From positions 62,001-126,000 of the forward strand of contig NZ_JAAVUV010000015.1 in NCBI RefSeq assembly GCF_018449635.1: 64,000 nucleotides of DNA, given 5' to 3'. Of this stretch, positions 36,716 through 45,446 are shown in pieces (positions within the stretch are counted from its first letter, which is position 1; the number at the start of each line of letters is the position of its first letter). The translations under genes and the position numbers were made by a program. The notes under the pieces are model-generated. The model made no database searches and had not been told where the DNA came from. It worked only from the letters and a program-made list of their open reading frames with translations. The stretch comes from Caballeronia sp. dw_276 (GTDB lineage Bacteria; Pseudomonadota; Gammaproteobacteria; Burkholderiales; Burkholderiaceae).

Positions 36716-37675
36716 TTACGCCGGCACGGCAACTTTTTCGATTAGACGATCGATCACGCTGTCGGCGCTGATGTTGTCGGCGTTGGCATCGTAGGAAAGA
36801 ATTAGCCTGTGGCGCAGCACGGGATGAATGACCGCGCGTACGTCGTCGGGCGTGACGTAAGTGCGATCTTCGAGCCACGCATGCACGCGGCTCGCACGAT
36901 CAAGCCCGATCGCGCCGCGTGGACTTGCGCCGATCTCGATCCATTTGCCAAGATCGGAATCGAGTTCGCTTCCATGCCGCGTCGCGTTCACGAGCGAGAC
37001 AATGTATTCATCGATAGCCGGTGCTACCGCGATTTGCCGAACGGCCCGGCGCACCTCGAAGATGACATCCTGCGCGAGCGTCTCGGTGACCTTGGGCGCG
37101 TCGTTGCTCTCGCGCCGAAGCATCCGCAACATCTCACGCTCGCTTTCCGGCGATGGATACGTGATCAGCACCTTGAAAAGGAACCGGTCCATCTGCGCTT
37201 CGGGCAGCGGATACGTCCCCTCCTGTTCGATCGGATTCTGCGTTGCCATGACGAGGAACAGGTCGGGCATTGCGTGCGTTTGTCCCGCGACCGATATCTG
37301 CCGCTCCTCCATTGCTTCGAGCAGCGCGGACTGGACCTTGGCGGGCGCGCGATTGATTTCATCGGCGAGAATCAGGTTGCCGAATATGGGGCCGGGCTGG
37401 AAGCGCAAGGTTCGTTCGGTGCCGGATTGCAGCAAGGTCTCCGCACCGGTGATGTCGGATGGCAACAAGTCGGGCGTGAACTGGATGCGGCTCATGCTCG
37501 CCGCGAGCCGCGTTGCAATTGCCTTGACCGTGCGGGTCTTCGCGAGACCGGGAAGGCTTTCGAGCAGGACATGACCATCGGCCAGGAGCGCGATCAAGAC
37601 CTGACGGACCACCGCTTCCTGGCCGACTATCGCCTCGCAGACACTCGCTTCGAAGCGAAGGATCGTTTCACGCAT
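36716..37675 (-). CDS. MoxR-family AAA+ ATPase (319 aa)
   Basis: AAA+ ATPase of the MoxR family. Walker A region is ESLPGLAKTRTVKAIA (first Gly of GxxGxxK replaced by Ser), Walker B LILADEINRAPAKVQSALLEAMEE, sensor 1 ATQNPIEQEGTYPLPEAQMDRF and the C-terminal lid with GASPRGAIGLDRA. Such ATPases insert cofactors or remodel complexes together with VWA proteins. First gene of the operon MoxR-DUF58-DUF4381-BatA-BatB/C-BatD, whose promoter should lie in the region after 37675. Confidence 0.92.
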   Translation of the reverse strand: MRETILRFEASVCEAIVGQEAVVRQVLIALLADGHVLLESLPGLAKTRTVKAIATRLAASMSRIQFTPDLLPSDITGAETLLQSGTERTLRFQPGPIFGNLILADEINRAPAKVQSALLEAMEERQISVAGQTHAMPDLFLVMATQNPIEQEGTYPLPEAQMDRFLFKVLITYPSPESEREMLRMLRRESNDAPKVTETLAQDVIFEVRRAVRQIAVAPAIDEYIVSLVNATRHGSELDSDLGKWIEIGASPRGAIGLDRASRVHAWLEDRTYVTPDDVRAVIHPVLRHRLILSYDANADNISADSVIDRLIEKVAVPA

Positions 37676-38158
37676 GGCTCTGAATCCCCTGACCGTTTCA
37701 ATCCCGGATACCGGGCCGAATACCGCTTGTCTTCACGGAAGTTAATGCACGCGGCCCGGTTCGTCAAAGATTCAGCGACCGCTAAAAAATCCGCTAAATG
37801 CCGCGGAAAAGTTGTTGCCTGCTTCTAGCAAATATGAGATTGGTGGCTACAGATGACGGTGACGTCAGTAGGTTAAAAATGGCATTGGCATCGCTTGGAG
37901 CGGCCCTTCAAGCGTGTGTGATGAAGCTCGCGCTCACCCTGGTCGTGCCGCTTTTATTTTTTGGAAGAAACCTGGCCGCGGGTAACTCCAGCCAAGAATC
38001 GTTTATGAATTTCGTCAATATAAATTCTGACGGTTAGAAATACTAATTTAATCAATCACGATGCGAAACAGATATTTCGTCTGTGCAAACCTTCGGAATT
38101 CTGCGGAAGTCGTGTGTCTGTCGGCTCGACACGTCGGAACTGCGTGAGAGAAAAAATC
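37676..38158. promoter_or_regulatory. Divergent intergenic region between moxR and sulfatase cassettes
   Basis: A 483-base gap between two divergent operons without a supported gene. It has two inverted repeats: CGTCA-10 bases-TGACG at 38013-38032 in AT-rich sequence, and ACAGA-7 bases-TCTGT at about 38069-38085. These are candidate operators for the plus-strand sulfatase cassette. The left part (37676-37800) is likely the moxR leader. Confidence 0.45.
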
Positions 38159-39397
38159 ATGAGCGTACGCAAACCGGTATCGGCGAAATCAGGATCAGCG
38201 ACTGCAAGCGGCGCCAAGGAATCGGCCCGCGTTGCAAAGTCGTACCGCAAGCTGGTGCTTTGGGGCCTCTTGCTTGTCCTGGCGCCGGCGGTCGTGGGCG
38301 CAGCCGTCAGTCTGGCCGTGAAGTCGCACGAGACACCCCATCCGCAAATCGTTTTCGGCGATGGATCGCGCGGGCCGCAAGAAATGGCGTGGGTTCCGGG
38401 CGGCCAGTTCGAGATGGGAAGCGACTCGAAGCAGGCACAGCCGAATGAACGGCCGGCGCACAAAGTACGCGTGCACGGCTTCTGGATGGATCGTCATCAC
38501 GTGACCAATGCCCAGTTCGCGGCGTTCGTGAAAGCGACCGGTTACGTCACGACAGCAGAAAAAAAGCCCGACTGGGAATCGTTGAAAGTCCAGCTTCCGC
38601 CGGGTACACCGCGACCGCCCGACAGCGCGATGGTGGCAGGCGCAATGGTGTTTGTCGGCACGGGTCAGCCCGTCCCGCTGGAAGATTATTCGCGCTGGTG
38701 GCGCTATGTGCCCGGTGCGGACTGGCGTCATCCGACGGGACCGGACAGCAGCATCGCAGGGAAAGACGATCACCCGGTCGTGCAGGTCTCGTATGAAGAC
38801 GCCCAGGCCTACGCAACGTGGGCCGGCAAACGGCTACCCACCGAAGCGGAATGGGAGTTCGCCGCGCGGGGCGGTCTCGAACAGGCCACCTACGCCTGGG
38901 GCAATCAGTTCGCGCCCAGCGGCAAGCAAATGGCCAACGTGTGGCAAGGGCAGCAGCCGCAGTCGTTCCCGGTCGTCAATCCCAAGGCCGGCGGCGCCGT
39001 GGGAACCAGTCCGGTAGGCACTTTCCCGGCCAACGGTTATGGCCTCTCCGACATGACCGGCAACGCCTGGCAATGGGTTGCCGATTGGTATCGGGCGGAT
39101 CAGTTCAGGCGCGAGGCGACAACCGCGAGCGTTATCGAGAACCCCGTGGGTCCGTCGAATTCCTGGGATCCCGCCGATGCAGGCGTTCCCGTTGAAGCGC
39201 CCAAGCGCGTGACGCGCGGTGGATCGTTCCTCTGCAACGAAGACTATTGCCTGAGTTACCGGCCAAGCGCGCGGCGTGGCACCGACCCCTACAACAGCAT
39301 GTCGCACCTCGGCTTCCGGCTGGTCATGGATGAGAGCACATGGGCCGATCTGCACAAGCGCCAACAGTTGGCGCGCGCGGACGTCCCGGTCAATTAA
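38159..39397 (+). CDS. Membrane-anchored formylglycine-generating enzyme (SUMF1/FGE family, 412 aa)
   Basis: Formylglycine-generating enzymes oxidise an active-site cysteine of sulfatases to formylglycine with O2, a copper site and a redox cysteine pair. Here the pair is C359 and C364 in RGGSFLCNEDYC, the motif of true FGEs, with PGGQFEMGSDS (81-90) and RLPTEAEWEFAARGG (225-239) typical of the fold. The N terminus has a basic segment then one membrane span (about 31-50, KLVLWGLLLVLAPAVVGAAV), which by the positive-inside rule puts the catalytic domain in the periplasm. Known bacterial FGEs are mostly cytosolic. First gene of the HAD/sulfatase cassette. Confidence 0.9.
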   Translation: MSVRKPVSAKSGSATASGAKESARVAKSYRKLVLWGLLLVLAPAVVGAAVSLAVKSHETPHPQIVFGDGSRGPQEMAWVPGGQFEMGSDSKQAQPNERPAHKVRVHGFWMDRHHVTNAQFAAFVKATGYVTTAEKKPDWESLKVQLPPGTPRPPDSAMVAGAMVFVGTGQPVPLEDYSRWWRYVPGADWRHPTGPDSSIAGKDDHPVVQVSYEDAQAYATWAGKRLPTEAEWEFAARGGLEQATYAWGNQFAPSGKQMANVWQGQQPQSFPVVNPKAGGAVGTSPVGTFPANGYGLSDMTGNAWQWVADWYRADQFRREATTASVIENPVGPSNSWDPADAGVPVEAPKRVTRGGSFLCNEDYCLSYRPSARRGTDPYNSMSHLGFRLVMDESTWADLHKRQQLARADVPVN

Positions 39398-39411
39398 TCG
39401 TGTTATTTCGG

Positions 39412-40491
39412 ATGGACAACCTGATGCAGCTTCACACCCGACGCAAATGGCTGACCCGTTTATCGACAAGCGCCGGCGCAGTACTTGTCTCCCTTTGCTT
39501 TGCCGGCTGCGCGGGGCCGAGCGCATCGAGCACCGCCGCTGCGCCGGGCGCCGCAGCGGCTGCGAGTACGACCGACTCATTGCCTTCGTGGAGAGATGGC
39601 GCGGCCAAGCAGACCATCCGCAAGTTCGTAGCGGACGTCACGCAGGAGGGTTCGCCGAGTTTCGTTCCGCCTGACGAACGGATCGCTGTATTCGATAACG
39701 ACGGCACCTTGTGGAGCGAGCAGCCGTTGTACTTCCAGTTCGTGTTCATGCTGGACCGCGTCAAGGCAGCGGCGCCGAGTCATCCCGAATGGAAGAACAA
39801 TCCTGCGCTCAAGGCGCTGGTCGCGAAGGACTACGGTGCGCTCGCGAGTCAACAAAAAGAGCTGATGCAACTGATCGCGGTTGCGAACAGCGGCATGAGC
39901 GTGGATGACTACGACAAGACCATCCGAGACTGGCTCGCAACCGCGCAGCATCCGAAATTCAAGCGCCCCTATACGGAGCTCGTGTATCAGCCGCAACTGG
40001 AACTACTGGCTTACCTGCGCGCGAACGGATTCAAGACCTTCATTGTGTCGGGCGGGACGATCGAGTTCATGCGTCCCTGGGCCGAGAAGGTTTATGGCAT
40101 TCCGCCGGAACAGGTGATTGGATCGAGTCAGGTCGTGAAGTACGAATTGCTCAACGGCAAGCCCACGCTCGTGCGCATGCCGAAGCTTGATTTTGTGGAT
40201 GACGGTCCGGGCAAGCCGGTCGGGATTTATCGGAACATCGGGCGCAAGCCGATTCTCGCGTTCGGCAATTCGGACGGCGATCTTCAGATGCTGCAGTACA
40301 CGGCGGCAGGCACCGGTCCGCATCTCGCGCTGCTGGTGCATCACGACGACGCCACACGCGAGTTCGCATACGACCGTCAATCGAAAATAGGCAAGCTCGA
40401 TAAAGCCTGGGACGAAGCCGTCACCGACGGCTGGACGGTGGTGAGCATGAAAGACGACTGGCAGACGATTTATCCCGGCACCAAGCAATAG
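39412..40491 (+). CDS. HAD-superfamily phosphatase, putative lipoprotein (359 aa)
   Basis: HAD hydrolase with motif I AVFDNDGTLWSEQP (nucleophile Asp and DxDGT pattern), motif II FIVSGGT, and motif III FGNSDGDLQML. The N terminus has a positively charged segment and a lipobox-like LCFAGC (Cys33), so it is probably anchored to the periplasmic side of a membrane. A secreted HAD enzyme of this type in a sulfatase cassette suggests a phosphoester or sugar-phosphate substrate. An alternative ATG (39424) is 4 codons downstream. It follows the FGE gene by 14 bases. Confidence 0.82.
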   Translation: MDNLMQLHTRRKWLTRLSTSAGAVLVSLCFAGCAGPSASSTAAAPGAAAAASTTDSLPSWRDGAAKQTIRKFVADVTQEGSPSFVPPDERIAVFDNDGTLWSEQPLYFQFVFMLDRVKAAAPSHPEWKNNPALKALVAKDYGALASQQKELMQLIAVANSGMSVDDYDKTIRDWLATAQHPKFKRPYTELVYQPQLELLAYLRANGFKTFIVSGGTIEFMRPWAEKVYGIPPEQVIGSSQVVKYELLNGKPTLVRMPKLDFVDDGPGKPVGIYRNIGRKPILAFGNSDGDLQMLQYTAAGTGPHLALLVHHDDATREFAYDRQSKIGKLDKAWDEAVTDGWTVVSMKDDWQTIYPGTKQ

Positions 40492-40529
40492 ACATAGCAA
40501 TAGCAATAATGACGTCATGGAGCAACACG

Positions 40530-42224
40530 ATGAGACCGTTCTTTCGAAAAGGGCGCTATGCCTTGGGGGTGTCGTTTGTCGCCCTTGCTGCAATTGTCGC
40601 GCTGGTGGTACCGCCCACCAAACTCACCGCGCAGACGCAAGGGGCCGTCAAGCCCGCCGCGCCCGCTGCAACGAGCACAGCCAAACCGGCTAACCAGGGT
40701 TCATCGTCCAAACCAAATATTCTCGTGATCTTCGGCGACGACGTCGGCCAAACGAACATCAGCGCTTACTCGCATGGTGTGGTTGGATACAAGACGCCGA
40801 ACATTGACCGGATTGCGGCCGAAGGCATGATGTTCACGGATTACTACGCCGAGAACAGTTGTACTGCCGGGCGTTCATCGTTCATTACCGGACAGAGTCC
40901 ATTGCGCACGGGCTTATCGAAAGTCGGCGCACCGGGCGCGCCCGTCGGCCTGCAAAAAGGCGACATGACGATCGCGCAGGCGCTCAAGCCGCTGGGTTAC
41001 GCGACAGGCCAGTTCGGCAAGAACCATCTTGGCGACAAGAACGAATACTTGCCGACCAACCACGGCTTCGACGAGTTCTACGGCAATCTTTATCACTTGA
41101 ACGCCGAGGAAGAACCGGACCGCGACTACTGGCCAACGGACAAGAACGATCCCTACGTAAAAAACTTTTCTCCCCGTGGGGTGATTCACAGCACGGCTGA
41201 CGGAAAGGTCGAAGATACCGGTCCGCTCAACGAAAAGCGGATGGAAACCATCGACGATGAAACCGGCCAGAAAGCTGCCGACTTCATCACGAAACAAGCC
41301 AAAGCCGGCACGCCGTTCTTCGTGTGGATGAACTTCACGCGCATGCACGTGTTCACCCATGTGCGCCCGGAATTCAAGGGCAAGAGCGGCATGCGCGGAA
41401 ACGAGTACGCGGACGGCATGTGGGAGCATGATCAGGACGTCGGCAAACTGCTCAAGCTGCTGGACGATCTCAAGATCGCGAAGAACACCATCGTGATCTA
41501 TACAACGGACAACGGGCCGAACCAGTTCTCCTGGCCGGACGCGGCGACCACGCCGTTCCGTAGCGAGAAAGATTCCAACTGGGAAGGTGCGTTCCGTGTT
41601 CCGGCAATGGTTCGATGGCCGGGCGTCATCAAGCCGGGAGAAGTGGCAAACGACATGTTCTCCGGGCTCGACTGGTTTCCGACCTTGCTCGCTGCAGCAG
41701 GCGACGGCGGTGTGAAGGACCGGCTCCTGAAGGGATGGTCTCCGAAGTCCGGCGGCGCCAGTTTCAAGAACCACCTCGATGGCTACAACCAGTTGCCCTA
41801 TATCACTGGAAAGTCGCCTAAAGGCGCGCGCACCGAGTTCTATTACTTCGATGACGACGGGCAGCTTGTGGCAATGCGCTGGGACTCGGAGGGCATGGCG
41901 TGGAAGGCTGTGTTCTGCGAGCAGCGGGCGAAGGGCAATCTGAACATCTGGCAGGATCCACTCGTCTGCCTGCGTTTGCCGAAGATTTTCAACCTGCGAA
42001 TGGACCCGTACGAGCGCGCGGATGTTACGTCGGATCAGTACAACGACTGGGTCGTGAAAAACGCCTATCTGACCGGCATTGCAACTTTGAAGGCGTCCAC
42101 GTTCCTGCAGACGTTCGTGGCTTATCCGCCTAGCCAGCGGCCGGCAAGCTTCAGCGTCGACGGCGTTCGCAGACAGGTCGACAAGAAGATCGACGAGTCG
42201 TTCAAGAAGCGCGGCCTGGAATAA
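40530..42224 (+). CDS. Exported arylsulfatase, formylglycine type (564 aa)
   Basis: Sulfatase family with the metal ligands D70-D71 (NILVIFGDDVGQTN), the formylglycine site C111-T-A-G-R115, matching the CxAxR variant, and a second region IVIYTTDNGPNQFSWPDAATTPFRSEKDSNWEGAFRVP. An N-terminal hydrophobic segment (10-27) after basic residues is a signal peptide or anchor, so the enzyme acts in the periplasm or beyond. The ATG has a GGAG site 7 bases upstream. Natural substrate is not determinable from sequence. It is followed by an inverted-repeat terminator. Confidence 0.92.
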   Translation: MRPFFRKGRYALGVSFVALAAIVALVVPPTKLTAQTQGAVKPAAPAATSTAKPANQGSSSKPNILVIFGDDVGQTNISAYSHGVVGYKTPNIDRIAAEGMMFTDYYAENSCTAGRSSFITGQSPLRTGLSKVGAPGAPVGLQKGDMTIAQALKPLGYATGQFGKNHLGDKNEYLPTNHGFDEFYGNLYHLNAEEEPDRDYWPTDKNDPYVKNFSPRGVIHSTADGKVEDTGPLNEKRMETIDDETGQKAADFITKQAKAGTPFFVWMNFTRMHVFTHVRPEFKGKSGMRGNEYADGMWEHDQDVGKLLKLLDDLKIAKNTIVIYTTDNGPNQFSWPDAATTPFRSEKDSNWEGAFRVPAMVRWPGVIKPGEVANDMFSGLDWFPTLLAAAGDGGVKDRLLKGWSPKSGGASFKNHLDGYNQLPYITGKSPKGARTEFYYFDDDGQLVAMRWDSEGMAWKAVFCEQRAKGNLNIWQDPLVCLRLPKIFNLRMDPYERADVTSDQYNDWVVKNAYLTGIATLKASTFLQTFVAYPPSQRPASFSVDGVRRQVDKKIDESFKKRGLE

Positions 42225-42257
42225 ACCTTCAGGCAACGCGTTGAGCAACACAACCCG

Positions 42258-42293
42258 CCGCGTCCACCGGTTTTTTAAAACCGGTGGACGCGG
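42258..42293 (+). terminator. Long palindromic hairpin after sulfatase gene
   Basis: A perfect stem of 13 G/C-rich base pairs extended by A-T pairs (CCGCGTCCACCGG...CCGGTGGACGCGG) with T and A tracts in the loop, 33 bases after the sulfatase stop. It lacks a T-run after the stem, so it may act as a transcription terminator, an mRNA-stabilising hairpin, or both. Confidence 0.65.
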
Positions 42294-42311
42294 CTCATTT
42301 GCTGAACACTC

Positions 42312-44888
42312 ATGACACAGACGCTTGCCACGCGTGCCAAGGCGCAACATCGCGATAAACCCGAGCGTACGCCACGTCGTCAAAAAACCTCCGTTGAGGC
42401 GATCAGGCCAGCCGGCTCTACGCTGAATATCGCGTGGCCGGCGTTGTTGTTGTTTGCATCGGGCGCGGCGTCGCTGGTTTATCAGGTGCTATGGATCAAG
42501 CAGTTGACGCTCGTTGTCGGCGCCGAAGTGCAGGCGGTGACAACGGGCGTCAGTGCATTTTTCGCGGGTCTCGCGTTAGGCGGATGGATGTTCGGACGCC
42601 TCGCCGATCGTCTGGAAAAACCGTTGCGCCTGTACGCGTGGATCGAGTTATCGGCCATGGTTCTGGCTGTCGGCGCGACGTTCGCGCTGGCACATTCCGC
42701 GCGCCCGTTCGCCACGATGCAAGCTCACATCGGCGTGCTTGCGTGGGCGCTTCCGTTCGCGTTGGTCGGCGTTCCTGCGATCTTGATGGGCGGCACGCTG
42801 CCCGTACTGATGCGCGCCGTCGCGCCATTGGCCGATAACGTCGGACGTGCAGGCGGACGTTTGTATGCCGCAAACACTGCGGGCGCCATTGCAGGAACGC
42901 TTGCGGCGCCGTTCATCCTTATTCCGGCGCTTGGCGTGCAACGCAGCGCCATTGCTGCTGCTGTACTGAACGCCGTGGCATCGTTATTTTCGTTGGCGCT
43001 TAGCCGGCGCGTACCCGCTTCGACGCCTGCGAAAATAGCGGAAACCGGCGAAGATCGAAACCGCGCCCAGCTCGCGCTCGTCTTGTACGCCATCGCCGGC
43101 GGCATTGCGCTCGGCTACGAAGTGATCTGGTCGCAGGCCATCGTCCAGTTCATCAGCACCCGAAGCTTCGCGTTTTCCATCGTGCTCGCAACCTATCTTT
43201 GCGGACTTGTGGCCGGCAGCGCGATCGTGTCGCGTCATGCCGATCGGGCGCGCGATCCGTGGAGCGTGTTCGCGTTGTTGATCGTCGCGGCAGGCCTTGT
43301 CGCGATGCTCGAAATCGCGTTCCTCGGCGAATGGCTTTTGCAGGGCCAGGCGCGTGTATCGAGCATCGTATTTGGTGCGACCGGCAGCATGCTCGCGGCA
43401 ATGTGTGCGCGCTTCGCGCTTGCGGGCTTTTGTATCGTGTTCGTCCCAACGTTGCTGCTCGGCGCCGCGTTTCCGTTCGCGTTGCGTCTTTCCGTCGATA
43501 GCCGCAAGGTCGGTCGCGGCGTCGGCATGATCATCGCGATGAACACGGCGGGTGGCATTGCAGGGACCTTGCTTGCGGGTTTCGTGCTCGTGCCTTTGGT
43601 CGGCCTGGTTCACGCGCTCGCCGCGCTCGCCATTGCCGCGAGCGTGGTCGGGGTGATCGCTGTGGCATGCGGATCGGGCGCGCGCTCGAAAATCCGCTGG
43701 GGCGTGCTCGCGCTCGCCGTCGCCGCGCTGGGCGCCGCGCTCTTCACGCCGTCCGACCGTCTCGCGTCCATGCTCGCCAAAGCGCGTGGCGGCGATCTCA
43801 CGTTCTATGCAGAAAGCAAGGGCGGAACGGTTGCGGTCGTCACGCAGAAGTCCGCCGATAACCGCTTCAAACGCCTCTACATACAAGGTGTATCGAATTC
43901 CGGCGACGCCATGACGTCGCTGCGCTACATGCGCCTACAGGCGATGCTGCCGCTGCTCATTCATCGAGGCGAACCGCGTTCGGCGCTGGTGATCGGATTA
44001 GGTACGGGCATCACGGGCGGTGCATTGCTCCCCTACCCGAGACTCGAACAACGTGTCGTGGCCGAACTGTTGCCGGCGGTTGTGAAAGCCGCGCCGCAAT
44101 TCAAGGGCAACTACGGCATGAGCACGGATCCGCGCATCGATATCCGTCTTCACGATGGCCGCCGCGAACTCCTGCGCAACACGCAGCGCTACGACGTAAT
44201 TACGCTGGAACCGCCGCCGCCCTCCGCGGCCGGCGTGGTCAATTTGTACTCGTCCGATTTTTATAAGCTCGCGGCATCGCGTTTGCAGGATGGCGGTCTC
44301 GTTGCGCAATGGCTGCCGTTGCCGACGCAAAACGAAGAGGACACGCGCGCGCTGATCAAGAGCTTCGTGGATGTATTTCCGTACGCAACGCTTTGGACCA
44401 CCGAGCTGCACGAGATGATGCTGATCGGTTCTATGCAACCTATCGAGCTCGATGTCCCGCGCATCACGTTACGCTTCGAGCAACCGACAGTTGCAGCCGC
44501 ATTGCGTGAAGTCGGCATTGCTTCGCCGGCGGCATTGCTTGCCACATGGATCACGGATCGCGCGGGCCTCGAGTACTACGCCGCCGATGTCGCGCCCGTT
44601 ACCGATGACCGTCCTGCCATCGAATATGCGGCGTGGGTGCGTTCGGCGGATTTTCCCAATACGCTGACGCACTTGCTCGCGCTGCGCGCCGACCCGCCGT
44701 TGAAGGGCGCGGATGATGCCATCGCGAATGAAGTGCAAGCGCAGTACCGCACGCTGCACACTTTCTACGATGCAGGGCTTGACGCGTATCGAGGGAATCG
44801 CGACGCCTGGCAAGCGAATATTCGCAGCGTCATGCACGACGATGCGGACAATCCGTATTATCGATGGTTCGTGGGAAGCGGTAGTTAA
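42312..44888 (+). CDS. Spermidine-synthase-like membrane fusion protein (858 aa)
   Basis: The first half (about 40-490) has some 12 hydrophobic spans in an MFS-like repeat pattern (LLFASGAASLVYQVLWIKQLTLVVGAEVQAVTT; a second repeat from about 255). The C-terminal part (about 500-760) has the Rossmann fold of spermidine synthases: SALVIGLGTGITGGALL as the SAM-binding loop. The catalytic Asp-containing motif DSSDP is replaced by LEPPPPSAAG, so aminopropyl transfer is unlikely. Similar fused proteins are widespread and uncharacterised. The stop is followed by a short gap to the convergent gene. Confidence 0.82.
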   Translation: MTQTLATRAKAQHRDKPERTPRRQKTSVEAIRPAGSTLNIAWPALLLFASGAASLVYQVLWIKQLTLVVGAEVQAVTTGVSAFFAGLALGGWMFGRLADRLEKPLRLYAWIELSAMVLAVGATFALAHSARPFATMQAHIGVLAWALPFALVGVPAILMGGTLPVLMRAVAPLADNVGRAGGRLYAANTAGAIAGTLAAPFILIPALGVQRSAIAAAVLNAVASLFSLALSRRVPASTPAKIAETGEDRNRAQLALVLYAIAGGIALGYEVIWSQAIVQFISTRSFAFSIVLATYLCGLVAGSAIVSRHADRARDPWSVFALLIVAAGLVAMLEIAFLGEWLLQGQARVSSIVFGATGSMLAAMCARFALAGFCIVFVPTLLLGAAFPFALRLSVDSRKVGRGVGMIIAMNTAGGIAGTLLAGFVLVPLVGLVHALAALAIAASVVGVIAVACGSGARSKIRWGVLALAVAALGAALFTPSDRLASMLAKARGGDLTFYAESKGGTVAVVTQKSADNRFKRLYIQGVSNSGDAMTSLRYMRLQAMLPLLIHRGEPRSALVIGLGTGITGGALLPYPRLEQRVVAELLPAVVKAAPQFKGNYGMSTDPRIDIRLHDGRRELLRNTQRYDVITLEPPPPSAAGVVNLYSSDFYKLAASRLQDGGLVAQWLPLPTQNEEDTRALIKSFVDVFPYATLWTTELHEMMLIGSMQPIELDVPRITLRFEQPTVAAALREVGIASPAALLATWITDRAGLEYYAADVAPVTDDRPAIEYAAWVRSADFPNTLTHLLALRADPPLKGADDAIANEVQAQYRTLHTFYDAGLDAYRGNRDAWQANIRSVMHDDADNPYYRWFVGSGS

Positions 44889-44926
44889 GGGGCGACCCAC
44901 GCAGGCAGCCCCTCGAGGCAGCGCGT

Positions 44927-45337
44927 TCACGCGCACTGCTGCTCACGTTCACGTTCATGCTCACGCTCACGCGCCCGCAGCGCATGCTGATGCACGCGCT
45001 GCCGTTCTGCCGCCACCAGCTCGCGCTTGCCCTTGAGCGTTGCGCTCTTGAAGCGCGGGTCGCCCATGGTTGCAACATAGGTGTCCCATCTGTGCTTTTG
45101 GTATCGGCGGAAAAACTCCGGGCCCGGCAAGCCGTTATCGCACGCGAGCAGGACGCCATAGTCGACGTCCGGCGCGTCGTTGAGAGAACGCAAGGCGGCA
45201 TCGAGTACTTCATAGCGACGCGTCAAGGGAACCGTGCGTGGAAACAGCACATGAAAGCGCTTGTACGGCAATACCGTACTTTGCAACGCGGCCCTTTCTA
45301 GAGCCCGGATGACAAGAGCCAGCGGATTCGAGTCCAT
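44927..45337 (-). CDS. Hypothetical soluble protein (136 aa)
   Basis: A small cytoplasmic protein with MDSNPLALVIRALERAALQSTVLPYKRFHVLF, then PDVDYGVLLACDNGLPGPEFFRRYQKHRWDTYVATMGDPRF, and a very basic, Arg/Glu/His-rich C terminus (about 115-136). The ATG encoding MDSNPLAL is preferred because GGAG lies 6 bases upstream. I do not recognise the family. It is the last gene of the minus-strand cluster that starts near 48 kb, 109 bases after the His/Asp-rich gene. Confidence 0.6.
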   Translation of the reverse strand: MDSNPLALVIRALERAALQSTVLPYKRFHVLFPRTVPLTRRYEVLDAALRSLNDAPDVDYGVLLACDNGLPGPEFFRRYQKHRWDTYVATMGDPRFKSATLKGKRELVAAERQRVHQHALRAREREHEREREQQCA

Positions 45338-45446
45338 ACCCATCTCCGGTTGATCGATGTTCATCGTCACGCGTACATGACGCAGCGTGACGCAGGAAAA
45401 TCCGGCTGGCTTCAAAAAGCAAAAACCAGCCGTGCGATAAAACGGG

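Noticed and set aside
37798..38037. Short plus-strand frame between moxR and the FGE gene
   Set aside because: No ribosome site, no family features, and it overlaps probable promoter sequence.
40914..42383. Minus-strand open frame opposite the sulfatase gene
   Set aside because: No domain, very Arg/Val/His-rich; the sulfatase on the plus strand has the metal and formylglycine motifs.
42312..44888. Calling this gene a functional spermidine synthase
   Set aside because: The SAM-binding loop is there, but the acidic catalytic motif is replaced by a Pro-rich segment.
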